A stretch of DNA of 64,000 bases from Pseudomonas sp. Irchel 3A7 (GCF_900187565.1 NZ_FYED01000001.1:310001-374000), one strand, 5' to 3'. Positions 9,694-19,343 are shown, numbered from the stretch's first letter. Numbers and translations are program-made. The notes: generated by a model from the letters alone, not told the origin.

Positions 9694-11913
9694 GTGCCCG
9701 ACGCCATTTTGCGCCTCGCCCTGCCTTCGCCCCTGCGCCGCCTGTTCGACTACCGCGCGCCGGCTGGCGTCCTGCGCGCCCAGTTGCATCCTGGCATGCG
9801 CTTGCGGGTGCCGTTCGGGCGCCGGGAGATGATCGGGATTCTGGTAGAAGTCGCCGACACCAGCGAAGTGCCAGCAGAGAAACTCAAACCGGCATTGGCA
9901 CTGCTGGACGCCACGCCACCCCTGCCACCCACGCTGTTCAAGCTGTGTCTGTGGACTGCCCAGTATTACCAGCACAGCCTCGGCGATACGCTGAGCTGGG
10001 CGCTACCGGTATTGCTGCGTCAGGGTGAACTGGCCGAAGCCCGCCAGGAACGGTTCTGGTCCGCCGCTCCCGGTGCCAGCCTTGATGATCCGCGTATCGC
10101 CCGCGCCCCGCGCCAGCGTGAAGCACTGGCAACACTGGCCCAACATCCCCATGGTGTCGCCCATCAGTTGCTCAGCAAACTGATGCTGAGCAAGGACAGC
10201 CTCGATCTGTTGCTGGCCAAGGACCTGGTGCAGGTCGAAGTGCGCAAGCACGCCCCCGGCGCCCGCCATGAGCATTGGCTGGCACAACCGGAGTTGCCGC
10301 TCAACCCGGAACAACGCGCCGCCTGTGAGGCGATTCGCGCTGGTTTCGACAGCTATCACGCGTTCCTTCTCGCTGGCGTCACCGGCAGCGGCAAGACCGA
10401 AGTGTATTTGCAGCTGATCCGCGAAACCCTGGAGGCCGGCAAGCAGACGCTGGTGCTGATTCCGGAAATCAACCTGGGCCCGCAAACCCTGGCGCGCTTC
10501 GAACAGCGCTTCAATGCACGCATCGCGCTGATCCACTCGGCGGTGAATGATCGCGAACGCCTCGACGCCTGGCTCGCCGCCCGCGACGGTGAGGCCGACA
10601 TCATTATCGGCACCCGCTCGGCGCTGTTCACACCAATGAAGAACCCGGGGCTGATCATCATTGATGAAGAGCACGACGGCTCTTATAAGCAGCAGGAAGG
10701 ATTGCGCTATCACGCCCGCGATCTGGCACTGGTGCGCGCCCGGCAGGAAAACATTCCGATTGTGCTCGGCTCGGCCACTCCATCACTAGAAAGCCTGCAG
10801 AACGCCTACACCGGCCGTTACGGCCTGCTACGCCTGAATGAACGTGCCGGCGGCGCCAAGCAGCCGCGCTTCCTGCGCCTGGACGTGAAAAGCCGTCCGC
10901 TGGACAGTGGTATTTCCGGGCCGATGCAACAAGCCATCGGCCAGACCCTGGCCGCCGGCCAGCAAGTGCTGGTGTTCCTCAATCGCCGCGGCTTCGCCCC
11001 GACGCTGCTTTGCCACGACTGCGGCTGGATGTCCGAATGCCAGCGCTGCGATGCACGCATGACCGTGCACCAACGCTACGGCGAACTGCGTTGCCACCAT
11101 TGTGGTTATGTCGAACGCGTGCCGCGCCAGTGCCCAAAGTGCAACAAGGTCGATTTGCGCCCGGTGGGGGCCGGCACCGAACGGGCCGAAGAGCGCTTGG
11201 GCATCCTGTTCCCGGACTACCCGGTGTTGCGGGTCGACCGTGACAGCACCTCGCGCAAGGACGCAATGAATCAACTGTTCGCGACGATTCAAAAGGGTCA
11301 GCCGTGCATCCTGGTGGGCACGCAAATGCTCGCCAAGGGCCACCACTTCCCACGGGTGACCCTGGTATCGATCCTTGATGCCGATGGCGGGCTGTTCTCC
11401 GGTGACTTCCGCGCCAGTGAGCGTATGGCGCAATTGATCGTCCAGGTCGCCGGGCGCGCCGGCCGGGCGGAAGAACCGGGCAAAGTGATCATCCAGACGC
11501 ACCTGGCCGACCACCCACTGCTGGTGCAATTGACCGAGCAGGGCTACTTCGCCTTTGCGGAGCAGGCCTTGAGTGAACGTCGTGCGGCAGGCCTGCCACC
11601 GTTCGCGCATCTGGCGCTGCTGCGGGCCGAAGCACACAAACCGGGTCAGGCCGAAGGCTTTCTCGATGAAGCGTGCAGTGAGGCGGAACGCTTGCTGGCC
11701 GAACAGAACCTGACCGGCATCGAACTGCTGGGGCCGGTGCCCGCACCGATGGAGCGCCGGGCCGGGCGCTATCGTGCGCAGCTGTTGTTACAGGCTACGG
11801 CCCGCGCACCATTGCACCGATTGCTTGCCAGTTGGTTGCTGGTGCTGGAGCAAATGCCGAGCGGGCGGGCGGTACGTTGGTCTTTGGATGTCGATCCCGT
11901 GGATTTGTATTGA
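9694..11913 (+). CDS. priA: Primosomal protein N' (replication restart helicase PriA)
   Basis: PriA is a 3'-5' DNA helicase that loads the replisome at stalled forks. The 739-residue protein has the N-terminal DNA-binding domain (about residues 1-100), Walker A GVTGSGKTEVY, the DExH-type IIIDEEHDGSYKQQ, and a zinc-binding segment of paired cysteines (CHDCGWMSECQRC, CHHCGY, CPKCN, about residues 435-485). Helicase motifs VLVFLNRRGFAP and VQVAGRAGRAE follow. The start codon is GTG. Length and motif order are those of complete, functional PriA. Confidence 0.97.
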   Translation: MPDAILRLALPSPLRRLFDYRAPAGVLRAQLHPGMRLRVPFGRREMIGILVEVADTSEVPAEKLKPALALLDATPPLPPTLFKLCLWTAQYYQHSLGDTLSWALPVLLRQGELAEARQERFWSAAPGASLDDPRIARAPRQREALATLAQHPHGVAHQLLSKLMLSKDSLDLLLAKDLVQVEVRKHAPGARHEHWLAQPELPLNPEQRAACEAIRAGFDSYHAFLLAGVTGSGKTEVYLQLIRETLEAGKQTLVLIPEINLGPQTLARFEQRFNARIALIHSAVNDRERLDAWLAARDGEADIIIGTRSALFTPMKNPGLIIIDEEHDGSYKQQEGLRYHARDLALVRARQENIPIVLGSATPSLESLQNAYTGRYGLLRLNERAGGAKQPRFLRLDVKSRPLDSGISGPMQQAIGQTLAAGQQVLVFLNRRGFAPTLLCHDCGWMSECQRCDARMTVHQRYGELRCHHCGYVERVPRQCPKCNKVDLRPVGAGTERAEERLGILFPDYPVLRVDRDSTSRKDAMNQLFATIQKGQPCILVGTQMLAKGHHFPRVTLVSILDADGGLFSGDFRASERMAQLIVQVAGRAGRAEEPGKVIIQTHLADHPLLVQLTEQGYFAFAEQALSERRAAGLPPFAHLALLRAEAHKPGQAEGFLDEACSEAERLLAEQNLTGIELLGPVPAPMERRAGRYRAQLLLQATARAPLHRLLASWLLVLEQMPSGRAVRWSLDVDPVDLY

Positions 11914-11924
11914 TTTCAAGATCG

Positions 11925-11993
11925 CCTTCGCGAGCAGGCTCGCTCCCACAAGTGTCCGCATTCCAGTATGGGAGTGAGCCTGCTCGCGAAGGG
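11925..11993. repeat. REPIN (narrow type) after priA
   Basis: TTCGCGAGCAGGCTCGCTCC reads in from the left and TGGGAGTGAGCCTGCTCGCG from the right, with about 20 bases between. The CGCGAA ends face outward, unlike the wide type. Confidence 0.85.
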
Positions 11994-12124
11994 GCCTGAT
12001 TTGTCACCACATGTCCATAACCCCCCCGCTATAGTTGGCAAGCCCGCCTTGGCAACGGATAATGCCCAGTTTTTCCACCAGCGCATCGAAGCGCCCGCCG
12101 CGCCTGCGGTTGAAAGAGAAGACC

Positions 12125-13861
12125 ATGAAAGACACCATTCGCCAGCTGATCCAACAAGCCATCACCCAACTCGTCAACGAAGGTGTGTTGCCTGAAGGCC
12201 TGTCGCCGGCGATCCAGGTGGAGAACTCCCGGGACAAGACCCACGGTGACTTCGCCAGCAATATCGCCATGATGCTGGCCAAACCTGCGGGCATGAAGCC
12301 GCGCGATCTGGCGGAAAAGATCATCGCCGCGCTGCCGGCTGACGAAAACGTCACCAAGACCGAAATCGCCGGCCCGGGCTTCCTGAACTTCTTCCAGAAC
12401 ACCCAGGCCCTGGCCACCCGCCTGGACGCCGCCCTCGCCGATGCCCACATCGGTGTACGCAAGGCCGGCCCGGTACAGCGCACGGTGGTTGACCTCTCGG
12501 CACCGAACCTGGCCAAAGAGATGCACGTCGGTCACTTGCGCTCGACCATCATTGGCGATGGCGTGGCTCGCGTTCTGGAATTCCTCGGCGATACCGTGAT
12601 CCGTCAGAACCACGTCGGCGACTGGGGCACCCAGTTCGGCATGCTGATGGCTTACCTGCAGGAAAACCCGATCACCAGCGACGAGCTGTCGGACCTGGAA
12701 AACTTCTACCGCGCTGCCAAGCAACGCTTCGACGAATCCGAAGAGTTCGCCGACCGCGCCCGTGGCCTGGTGGTCAAGCTGCAGGCCGGCGATGCCGATT
12801 GCCTGGCGCTGTGGACCAAATTCAAGGACATTTCGCTGTCCCACTGCCAGAAAATCTACGAACTGCTGAACGTCAAGCTGACCATGGCCGACGTGATGGG
12901 CGAAAGCGCCTACAACGACGACCTGATCAACGTGGTCAACGACCTGAAAGCTGCCGGCATGCTGGTCGAAAGCAACGGCGCCCAGTGCGTATTCCTCGAC
13001 GAATTCAAGAACGCCGACGGCGATCCGCTGCCAGTGATCATCGTCAAGGCTGACGGCGGCTACCTCTACGCCACCACTGACCTGGCCGCCGTGCGCTACC
13101 GCAGCGGCAAGCTCAAGGCCGATCGTGCGCTGTACTTCGTCGACCAGCGCCAGGCCCTGCACTTCCAGCAAGTGTTCGCCGTGGCGCGCAAGGCCGGTTT
13201 CGTAACGCACCCGATGGAAATGGAACACATGGGCTTCGGCACCATGAACGGTGCCGATGGCCGCCCGTTCAAGACCCGTGACGGCGGCACCGTGAAGCTG
13301 ATCGACCTGCTGACCGAAGCCCAGGAACGCGCCTACACCCTGGTCAAGGACAAGAACCCGGAGCTGGCCGAAGCCGACCTGCGCAACATCGCCAAGGTCG
13401 TGGGCATCGGCGCGGTGAAGTACGCCGACCTGTCCAAGCACCGCACCAGCGACTACAGCTTCAACTTCGACCTGATGCTGAATTTCGAAGGCAACACTGC
13501 GCCGTACCTGCTGTACGCCTATACCCGTGTGGCCGGTGTATTCCGCAAACTGGGCAAGGATTTCAGCGAGGTCGAGGGCCAGATCGTTCTCGAAGCGGCG
13601 CACGAACACGAACTGGCGGCGAAACTCGCGCAGTTCGGCGAAGTGCTGAACAACGTGTCCGAGAAAGGCACGCCGCACATTCTTTGCACCTACCTGTACG
13701 ACGTCGCCGGCCTGTTCTCCAGCTTCTACGAGAACTGCCCGATCCTCGCCGCCGACACTCCGGAACAAATGCAGAGCCGTCTGCGCCTCGCCGCGCTGAC
13801 TGGACGCACTCTCAAGCAAGGCCTGGAACTCTTGGGCCTGGAAACTCTGGAGCGTATGTAA
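12125..13861 (+). CDS. argS: Arginyl-tRNA synthetase
   Basis: This class I synthetase charges tRNA-Arg. The 578-residue protein starts [20 protein letters not shown], with the N-terminal Add-1 tRNA-binding domain in the first 100 residues. The HIGH signature appears as HVGH in [20 protein letters not shown], and the C-terminal DALR anticodon-binding domain ends in [23 protein letters not shown]. ArgS enzymes lack a canonical KMSK, as here. I chose the ATG at 12125 because the conserved N-terminus begins there; in-frame upstream sequence is not protein-like. The next gene starts one base after the stop. Confidence 0.97.
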   Translation: MKDTIRQLIQQAITQLVNEGVLPEGLSPAIQVENSRDKTHGDFASNIAMMLAKPAGMKPRDLAEKIIAALPADENVTKTEIAGPGFLNFFQNTQALATRLDAALADAHIGVRKAGPVQRTVVDLSAPNLAKEMHVGHLRSTIIGDGVARVLEFLGDTVIRQNHVGDWGTQFGMLMAYLQENPITSDELSDLENFYRAAKQRFDESEEFADRARGLVVKLQAGDADCLALWTKFKDISLSHCQKIYELLNVKLTMADVMGESAYNDDLINVVNDLKAAGMLVESNGAQCVFLDEFKNADGDPLPVIIVKADGGYLYATTDLAAVRYRSGKLKADRALYFVDQRQALHFQQVFAVARKAGFVTHPMEMEHMGFGTMNGADGRPFKTRDGGTVKLIDLLTEAQERAYTLVKDKNPELAEADLRNIAKVVGIGAVKYADLSKHRTSDYSFNFDLMLNFEGNTAPYLLYAYTRVAGVFRKLGKDFSEVEGQIVLEAAHEHELAAKLAQFGEVLNNVSEKGTPHILCTYLYDVAGLFSSFYENCPILAADTPEQMQSRLRLAALTGRTLKQGLELLGLETLERM

Positions 13862-13862
13862 G

Positions 13863-14573
13863 TTGGCTGCCAAGAAAAAACCTGCACCCAAGCGTGGCGC
13901 CAGCCGTTACCAAGCTCCAGCGAAGCAACCGATCCCGGGTTGGCTGTGGATGGCGATCGGCCTGACGGTCGGCGCCTTCATCGTGTTCCTGATGAAACTG
14001 GAGCCGGGCAAGGGCAGCGACACGGTCAAACGCGAGAAGGTCGAGCAGCAACAGAAAGCCACCAAGATCGCCGAAGCCAACAAGACCCCGCCGAGCCCGA
14101 CGCAACCGGTGAAGCCGAAGTACGACTTCTACACCCTGCTGCCGGAGTCGGAAGTCATCGTGCCGCCGGATGCCGTGCCGGAAAAAACCTTGCCGACGCC
14201 CCAAGTGCCGGCCATTCCGACCACGCCGGTGACCCCGGCGGAAGCGGCGAAAATCGACACAGCCCGCGCCCAGGCTGCTTTGGCGGGGATCACGCCGCCG
14301 CCGGCACCGCCCGTCACCAAGGCCGCGCCAGTGACCCGGTTCTTCCTGCAGGCGGGCTCGTTCCGCAAGGAGTCTGACGCGGATAAGGTACGCGCGCAGA
14401 TCATCCTGCTCGGCCAGGCCGTGGCGGTTGAGTCCGGCACAGTGAAGGACGAGACCTGGTATCGGGTATTGGTGGGACCGTTCAGCAACCGTGAACAGCT
14501 GACCACCGCACAGAAGCAACTCTCTGGTGCCGGTTTCAGTAACCTGTTGTTACAACAACGCCAAAGCCGCTGA
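13863..14573 (+). CDS. SPOR-domain cell-division-associated membrane protein (FtsN-like)
   Basis: This 236-residue protein has a basic cytoplasmic N-terminus (MAAKKKPAPKRGASRYQAP), one membrane helix (IPGWLWMAIGLTVGAFIVFL, about 24-43), a charged then Pro/Thr-rich linker (about 50-150), and a C-terminal SPOR domain (FFLQAGSFRKESDADKVRAQ onwards, about 160-232). SPOR domains bind glycan strands without stem peptides at the septum, so a role in division is likely. The start is TTG, one base after the argS stop, so translation is probably coupled. It is often annotated as FtsN-like in this position, but FtsN identity is not proven by sequence alone. Confidence 0.88.
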   Translation: MAAKKKPAPKRGASRYQAPAKQPIPGWLWMAIGLTVGAFIVFLMKLEPGKGSDTVKREKVEQQQKATKIAEANKTPPSPTQPVKPKYDFYTLLPESEVIVPPDAVPEKTLPTPQVPAIPTTPVTPAEAAKIDTARAQAALAGITPPPAPPVTKAAPVTRFFLQAGSFRKESDADKVRAQIILLGQAVAVESGTVKDETWYRVLVGPFSNREQLTTAQKQLSGAGFSNLLLQQRQSR

Positions 14574-14601
14574 TTCCGTCGGTTATACCGCGTTATCGTT
14601 C

Positions 14602-14667
14602 TTCGCGAGCAGGCTCGCTCCCACAAAGTTGATGCATATCCTGTGGGAGCGAGCCTGCTCGCGAAGG
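14602..14667. repeat. REPIN (narrow type) upstream of hslV
   Basis: Two canonical REP copies with CGCGAA ends outward are separated by 18 bases, lying between the SPOR gene and the hslV promoter. Confidence 0.9.
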
Positions 14668-14731
14668 CGTCAGCACAGACGCTGCAACCTCATCCGCAAG
14701 AACGCCGCTCGTCCCCCGCGGCGCCCCGCAG

Positions 14732-14758
14732 TTGAAATCCTCTCCACCACCCCCATAT
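14732..14758 (+). promoter_or_regulatory. Sigma-32 heat-shock promoter of hslVU
   Basis: TTGAAA (14732-14737), a 13-base spacer and CCCCATAT (14751-14758) match the sigma-32 consensus at both boxes. The predicted start of transcription is about 40 bases before the hslV TTG codon. Confidence 0.85.
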
Positions 14759-14804
14759 GTATCGGCATAAGGCATTTTCGCCCCGCTGCGTGGAGACTCT
14801 CCCC

Positions 14805-15344
14805 TTGACCACCATCGTTTCAGTCCGCCGCCAAGGCAAAGTCGTCATGGGCGGCGACGGCCAGGTATCTCTCGGCAATACCGTGATGAAAGGCAACGCC
14901 AAGAAGGTCCGTCGCCTGTACCACGGTGAAGTCCTTGCCGGTTTTGCCGGTGCCACGGCTGACGCCTTTACCCTTTTCGAACGTTTCGAGGGTCAGCTGG
15001 AGAAACACCAGGGCCATCTGGTTCGTGCCGCCGTCGAACTCGCCAAGGAATGGCGCACCGATCGCACCCTCAGCCGCCTCGAAGCCATGCTGGCGGTCGC
15101 CAACAAAGACGCTTCCCTGATCATCACCGGCAATGGCGATGTGGTGGAGCCCGAGCATGGCCTGATCGCCATGGGCTCCGGTGGTGCCTTTGCCCAGGCT
15201 GCCGCCAGCGCGCTGCTGAAAAAAACCGACCTGTCCGCCCGGGAAATCGTCGAAACCGCTCTCGGCATCGCCGGCGACATCTGCGTATTCACCAACCACA
15301 CCCAGACCATTGAGGAGCAGGACTGCGCCAAAGGCGACGAGTAA
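14805..15344 (+). CDS. hslV: ATP-dependent protease subunit HslV
   Basis: HslV forms the proteolytic double hexamer of the HslVU (ClpQY) protease. The mature protein begins with the catalytic threonine ([20 protein letters not shown]), so the start is the TTG at 14805, with GGAG nine bases upstream. An upstream ATG at 14757 would add 16 residues before the catalytic Thr and falls inside the -10 element of the heat-shock promoter. Family motifs include [33 protein letters not shown] and [12 protein letters not shown]. It has 179 residues and is followed by hslU. Confidence 0.95.
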   Translation: MTTIVSVRRQGKVVMGGDGQVSLGNTVMKGNAKKVRRLYHGEVLAGFAGATADAFTLFERFEGQLEKHQGHLVRAAVELAKEWRTDRTLSRLEAMLAVANKDASLIITGNGDVVEPEHGLIAMGSGGAFAQAAASALLKKTDLSAREIVETALGIAGDICVFTNHTQTIEEQDCAKGDE

Positions 15345-15397
15345 GTCTGTTTCGGCCAATCGCCACGACTCATCTTGTTCAAGGTCCGTCAAATATT

Positions 15398-16735
15398 ATG
15401 TCCATGACTCCCCGTGAAATCGTCCACGAACTCAATCGCCATATCATCGGCCAGGACGATGCCAAGCGCGCCGTCGCCATTGCCCTGCGCAATCGCTGGC
15501 GCCGGATGCAGCTGCCTGAAGAGCTGCGCGTTGAAGTCACCCCGAAAAACATCCTGATGATCGGTCCGACCGGTGTCGGTAAAACCGAGATCGCCCGTCG
15601 CCTGGCCAAACTGGCCAACGCGCCGTTCATCAAGGTCGAAGCGACCAAGTTCACCGAAGTCGGCTATGTCGGCCGTGACGTCGAGTCGATCATTCGCGAC
15701 CTGGCCGATGCCGCGATCAAGCTGCTGCGCGAACAGGAAATCACCAAGGTTCGCCACCGCGCCGAAGACGCCGCCGAAGAGCGCATCCTCGACGCGCTCT
15801 TGCCACCGGCCCGCATGGGCTTCAGCAGCGACGATGCCCCGACGACCGATTCCAACACCCGTCAGCTGTTCCGCAAGCGCCTGCGCGAAGGCCAGCTGGA
15901 CGACAAGGAAATCGAGATCGAAGTCGCCGAAATGTCCGGCGTCGATATCTCCGCGCCACCGGGCATGGAAGAGATGACCAACCAGTTGCAGAGCCTGTTC
16001 GCCAACATGGGCAAGGGCAAACGCAAGAGCCGCAAGCTCAAGGTCAAGGAAGCGCTGAAACTGGTGCGCGACGAAGAAGCCAGCCGCCTGGTCAACGACG
16101 AAGAGTTGAAGGCCAAGGCGCTGGAAGCGGTCGAGCAGCACGGCATCGTGTTCATCGACGAAATCGACAAGGTCGCCAAGCGCGGCAATGTCGGTGGCGC
16201 CGATGTGTCCCGTGAAGGCGTGCAACGCGATCTGCTGCCGCTGATCGAAGGCTGCACCGTGAACACCAAACTGGGCATGGTCAAGACCGACCACATCCTG
16301 TTCATCGCTTCCGGCGCGTTCCATTTGAGCAAGCCGAGTGATCTGGTACCGGAACTGCAAGGCCGCCTGCCGATTCGGGTAGAACTCAAAGCGCTGTCGC
16401 CACAAGACTTCGAGCGCATTCTCAGCGAGCCGCACGCATCGCTCACCGAGCAATACTGCGCGCTGCTGAAAACCGAAGGCCTGACCATCGAGTTCCAGCC
16501 GGACGGTATCAAGCGCCTGGCGGAGATCGCCTGGCAGGTCAACGAGAAAACCGAAAACATCGGTGCCCGTCGCTTGCACACCCTCCTCGAGCGCCTGCTC
16601 GAAGAAGTGTCGTTCAGCGCCGGCGACCTGGCCAGCGCCCACGATGACAAGGCGATCCTGATCGACGCCGACTACGTCAACAGCCACCTCGGCGAATTGG
16701 CGCAGAACGAAGACCTGTCCCGTTATATCCTGTAA
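15398..16735 (+). CDS. hslU: ATP-dependent protease ATPase subunit HslU
   Basis: HslU is the AAA+ unfoldase ring that feeds substrates into HslV. The 445-residue protein begins [20 protein letters not shown] and carries Walker [17 protein letters not shown], the pore-loop motif [14 protein letters not shown], Walker [14 protein letters not shown] and sensor-2 [14 protein letters not shown]. The C-terminus ends in SRYIL, the tail that docks into HslV. It lies 53 bases after hslV and is presumably co-transcribed from the same heat-shock promoter. Confidence 0.98.
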   Translation: MSMTPREIVHELNRHIIGQDDAKRAVAIALRNRWRRMQLPEELRVEVTPKNILMIGPTGVGKTEIARRLAKLANAPFIKVEATKFTEVGYVGRDVESIIRDLADAAIKLLREQEITKVRHRAEDAAEERILDALLPPARMGFSSDDAPTTDSNTRQLFRKRLREGQLDDKEIEIEVAEMSGVDISAPPGMEEMTNQLQSLFANMGKGKRKSRKLKVKEALKLVRDEEASRLVNDEELKAKALEAVEQHGIVFIDEIDKVAKRGNVGGADVSREGVQRDLLPLIEGCTVNTKLGMVKTDHILFIASGAFHLSKPSDLVPELQGRLPIRVELKALSPQDFERILSEPHASLTEQYCALLKTEGLTIEFQPDGIKRLAEIAWQVNEKTENIGARRLHTLLERLLEEVSFSAGDLASAHDDKAILIDADYVNSHLGELAQNEDLSRYIL

Positions 16736-16759
16736 GCCATACTTACAGCGGTGATGGAC

Positions 16760-16851
16760 CTGTGGGAGCGAGCCTGCTCGCGAAAGCGGTCTGACATTCA
16801 AAGACTCCGTTGAATGTTATGACGCCTTCGCGAGCAGGCTCGCTCCCACAA
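16760..16851. repeat. REPIN (wide type) after hslU
   Basis: Canonical REP arms with GTGGGAG ends outward flank a core of about 40 bases that includes the near-palindrome acattcaaagactccgttga. Confidence 0.9.
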
Positions 16852-16879
16852 AGTCCCACATAAAACGGACACCCTAGTC

Positions 16880-17257
16880 ATGACCCAACTCCCCACCGAC
16901 ATCAAGCTGCACAAAGCCTCGAAAACCCTGACGCTCAAGTACGCGTCCGGCGAGGAATACACCCTGCCCGCCGAGTTCCTGCGCGTGCACTCTCCTTCCG
17001 CCGAGGTCCAGGGCCACGGCAAACCCATCCTGCAATTTGGCAAGATCAACGTAGGGCTGTCCAAGATAGAGCCGGCCGGTCAGTACGCACTGAAATTGAC
17101 CTTCGACGATGGCCACGACAGCGGCCTGTTCACCTGGGAATACCTCTACGAACTGGGGCGACGTTATGACGCACTCTGGGAGGATTATCTGGCTGAGCTC
17201 AAAGCCGCCGGAAAAACCCGCGACCCTAACGAATCTGTCGTCAAGCTGATGCTCTAA
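16880..17257 (+). CDS. DUF971 (gamma-butyrobetaine hydroxylase-like N-terminal domain) protein
   Basis: This 125-residue protein consists of a single DUF971 domain (LKYASGEEYTLPAEFLRVHS; FDDGHDSGLFTWEYLYELG). The family resembles the N-terminal domain of gamma-butyrobetaine hydroxylase, and stand-alone bacterial versions have been linked to iron-sulfur cluster handling. No cysteine cluster is present. It follows hslU after a REPIN. The function in this organism is unknown to me. Confidence 0.85.
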   Translation: MTQLPTDIKLHKASKTLTLKYASGEEYTLPAEFLRVHSPSAEVQGHGKPILQFGKINVGLSKIEPAGQYALKLTFDDGHDSGLFTWEYLYELGRRYDALWEDYLAELKAAGKTRDPNESVVKLML

Positions 17258-17273
17258 CCCAAGCCTTTTGCTC

Positions 17274-17293
17274 ATTAGAAGGCATTTTCTAAT
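17274..17293. promoter_or_regulatory. Candidate PhaD operator upstream of phaC1
   Basis: ATTAGAAGGCATTTTCTAAT is a palindrome of six-base half-sites ATTAGA and TCTAAT with an eight-base spacer. A related sequence with the same geometry lies upstream of phaI (24240-24259). This fits my recollection of the PhaD operator layout in P. putida. Confidence 0.65.
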
Positions 17294-17374
17294 TCCATCT
17301 GTTTGAATGCTCCGCTTCGATGCCGGTGATTGGCCTGCTTGCGAAAAAAATTAAACTCGGGTAACCAATGGAGC

Positions 17375-17390
17375 TGGCAAGTTCCCTGCA
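17375..17390 (+). promoter_or_regulatory. Candidate sigma-54 promoter of phaC1
   Basis: TGGCAAGTTCCCTGCA has the invariant GG and GC doublets ten bases apart, as needed for a -24/-12 promoter. It lies 126 bases before the phaC1 ATG and is framed by an 11-base inverted repeat (17356-17366 and 17430-17440, one mismatch). Confidence 0.6.
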
Positions 17391-17515
17391 GTGCTCTCTG
17401 CGAAGAAAAAGCAGCGATGCAGAATTAACGGTCACCCGAGCAGTAGTACCTGGAATTGGTTGTGTGACTGCACAGCGGGACCGGGTACTCGTCTCAGGAC
17501 AATGGAGCGTCGTAG

Positions 17516-19195
17516 ATGAGTAACAAGAATAACGATGACTTGAAGTATCAGGCCTCGGAAAATACCTTGGGACTGAATCCTGTCGTTGGGCTGCGTGGAA
17601 AGGATCTACTGGCTTCTGCTCGAATGGTACTCAGGCAAGCCATCAAACAACCGGTGCACAGCGCCAGGCATGTCGCGCATTTCGGCCTGGAACTCAAGAA
17701 CGTGTTGTTCGGCAAGTCCGAGCTGCAACCGACCAGCGACGATCGCCGTTTCGCCGATCCGGCCTGGAGCCAGAACCCGCTCTACAAACGTTATTTGCAA
17801 ACCTACCTGGCGTGGCGCAAGGAACTCCACGACTGGATCGACGACAGCAACCTCTCGGCCAAGGACGTCGCCCGCGGGCACTTCGTGATCAACCTCGTGA
17901 CCGAAGCCATGGCCCCGACCAATACGGCGGCCAACCCGGCAGCGGTCAAGCGCTTCTTCGAAACCGGCGGCAAGAGCCTGCTCGACGGCCTCTCGCACCT
18001 GGCCAAGGACATGGTGCACAACGGCGGCATGCCGAGCCAGGTCAACATGGGTGCGTTCGAAGTCGGCAAGACCCTGGGCGTGACCGAAGGCGCGGTGGTG
18101 TTCCGCAACGATGTGCTGGAGCTGATCCAGTACAAACCGATCACCGAGCAGGTTCACGAACGCCCGCTCCTGGTGGTGCCGCCGCAGATCAACAAGTTCT
18201 ATGTTTTCGACCTGAGCCCGGACAAGAGCCTGGCGCGTTTCTGCCTGCGCAACAACGTGCAGACCTTCATCGTCAGCTGGCGCAACCCGACCAAGGAGCA
18301 GCGCGAGTGGGGCCTGTCGACCTACATCGAGGCGCTCAAGGAAGCGGTCGACGTGGTCACCGCCATCACCGGCAGCAAAGACGTGAACATGCTCGGCGCC
18401 TGCTCCGGCGGCATCACCTGCACCGCGCTGCTGGGCCACTACGCCGCGATCGGCGAGAACAAGGTCAACGCCCTCACCCTGCTGGTGAGCGTGCTGGATA
18501 CCACCCTGGACAGCGATGTAGCCCTGTTCGTCGACGAGCAGACCCTCGAGGCCGCCAAGCGCCACTCGTATCAGGCCGGTGTGCTGGAAGGTCGCGACAT
18601 GGCCAAGGTCTTTGCCTGGATGCGCCCCAATGACCTGATCTGGAACTACTGGGTCAACAACTACCTGCTGGGCAACGAGCCACCGGTTTTCGACATCCTG
18701 TTCTGGAACAACGACACCACGCGATTGCCCGCAGCATTCCACGGCGATCTGATCGAAATGTTCAAAAACAATCCATTGATCCGCCCGAATGCACTGGAGG
18801 TGTGCGGTACCGCCATCGACCTCAAGCAAGTGACGGCCGATATCTTTTCCCTGGCCGGCACCAACGACCACATCACCCCGTGGAAGTCCTGCTACAAGTC
18901 GGCGCAGTTGTTTGGCGGCAATGTCGAATTTGTGCTGTCCAGCAGCGGGCACATCCAGAGCATCCTGAACCCGCCGGGCAACCCGAAATCCCGTTACATG
19001 ACCAGCACGGAAATGGCGGACAGTGCCGAGCAGTGGCAAGAGAACTCCACCAAGCACACCGATTCCTGGTGGCTGCACTGGCAAGCCTGGCAGGCCCAGC
19101 GCTCGGGCGAGCTGAAAAAGGCCCCGGCAAAACTGGGCAACAAGGCTTATCCGGCAGGCGAAGCATCGCCGGGTACTTACGTACATGAGCGGTAA
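17516..19195 (+). CDS. phaC1: Class II poly(3-hydroxyalkanoate) synthase PhaC1
   Basis: PhaC1 polymerises (R)-3-hydroxyacyl-CoA of medium chain length into PHA on granules. The 559-residue protein has the alpha/beta-hydrolase core with the lipase-like box GACSGG, in which Cys296 is the nucleophile. The catalytic aspartate lies in SLAGTNDHITPW and the catalytic histidine in SSSGHIQSILNPPGN. Length and sequence are class II (Pseudomonas type, active without PhaE or PhaR). GGAG lies eight bases before the ATG. The first codons hold the A-rich motif AACAAGAATAAC, a probable Crc/Hfq translational control site. Confidence 0.97.
   Translation: MSNKNNDDLKYQASENTLGLNPVVGLRGKDLLASARMVLRQAIKQPVHSARHVAHFGLELKNVLFGKSELQPTSDDRRFADPAWSQNPLYKRYLQTYLAWRKELHDWIDDSNLSAKDVARGHFVINLVTEAMAPTNTAANPAAVKRFFETGGKSLLDGLSHLAKDMVHNGGMPSQVNMGAFEVGKTLGVTEGAVVFRNDVLELIQYKPITEQVHERPLLVVPPQINKFYVFDLSPDKSLARFCLRNNVQTFIVSWRNPTKEQREWGLSTYIEALKEAVDVVTAITGSKDVNMLGACSGGITCTALLGHYAAIGENKVNALTLLVSVLDTTLDSDVALFVDEQTLEAAKRHSYQAGVLEGRDMAKVFAWMRPNDLIWNYWVNNYLLGNEPPVFDILFWNNDTTRLPAAFHGDLIEMFKNNPLIRPNALEVCGTAIDLKQVTADIFSLAGTNDHITPWKSCYKSAQLFGGNVEFVLSSSGHIQSILNPPGNPKSRYMTSTEMADSAEQWQENSTKHTDSWWLHWQAWQAQRSGELKKAPAKLGNKAYPAGEASPGTYVHER
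17522..17533 (+). promoter_or_regulatory. Crc/Hfq (CA-type) motif in the phaC1 start region
   Basis: AACAAGAATAAC is four consecutive AAN units, starting three bases after the ATG. It matches the AANAANAA target bound by Hfq with Crc, which blocks translation during catabolite repression. Confidence 0.7.
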
Positions 19196-19215
19196 CTGAC
19201 ACACCCCGTCTCCCC

Positions 19216-19306
19216 CTGTGGGAGCGAGCCTGCTCGCGAATGCGGTTGCACATTCAACATCGAGGTCGACTGACCCGACGCTTTCGCGAGCAGGCTCGCT
19301 CCCACA
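19216..19306. repeat. REPIN (wide type) between phaC1 and phaZ
   Basis: Canonical inverted REP arms with GTGGGAG ends outward and a core of about 40 bases lie in the intergenic gap, inside the predicted pha operon. Confidence 0.9.
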
Positions 19307-19343
19307 AGGGAGTCGGGGATGACTTAATCCACAGGGCTAGAGC

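Noticed and set aside
12029..13891. Minus-strand open frame of 620 codons opposite argS
   Set aside because: argS is certain on the plus strand and the antisense product is low-complexity without any family motif.
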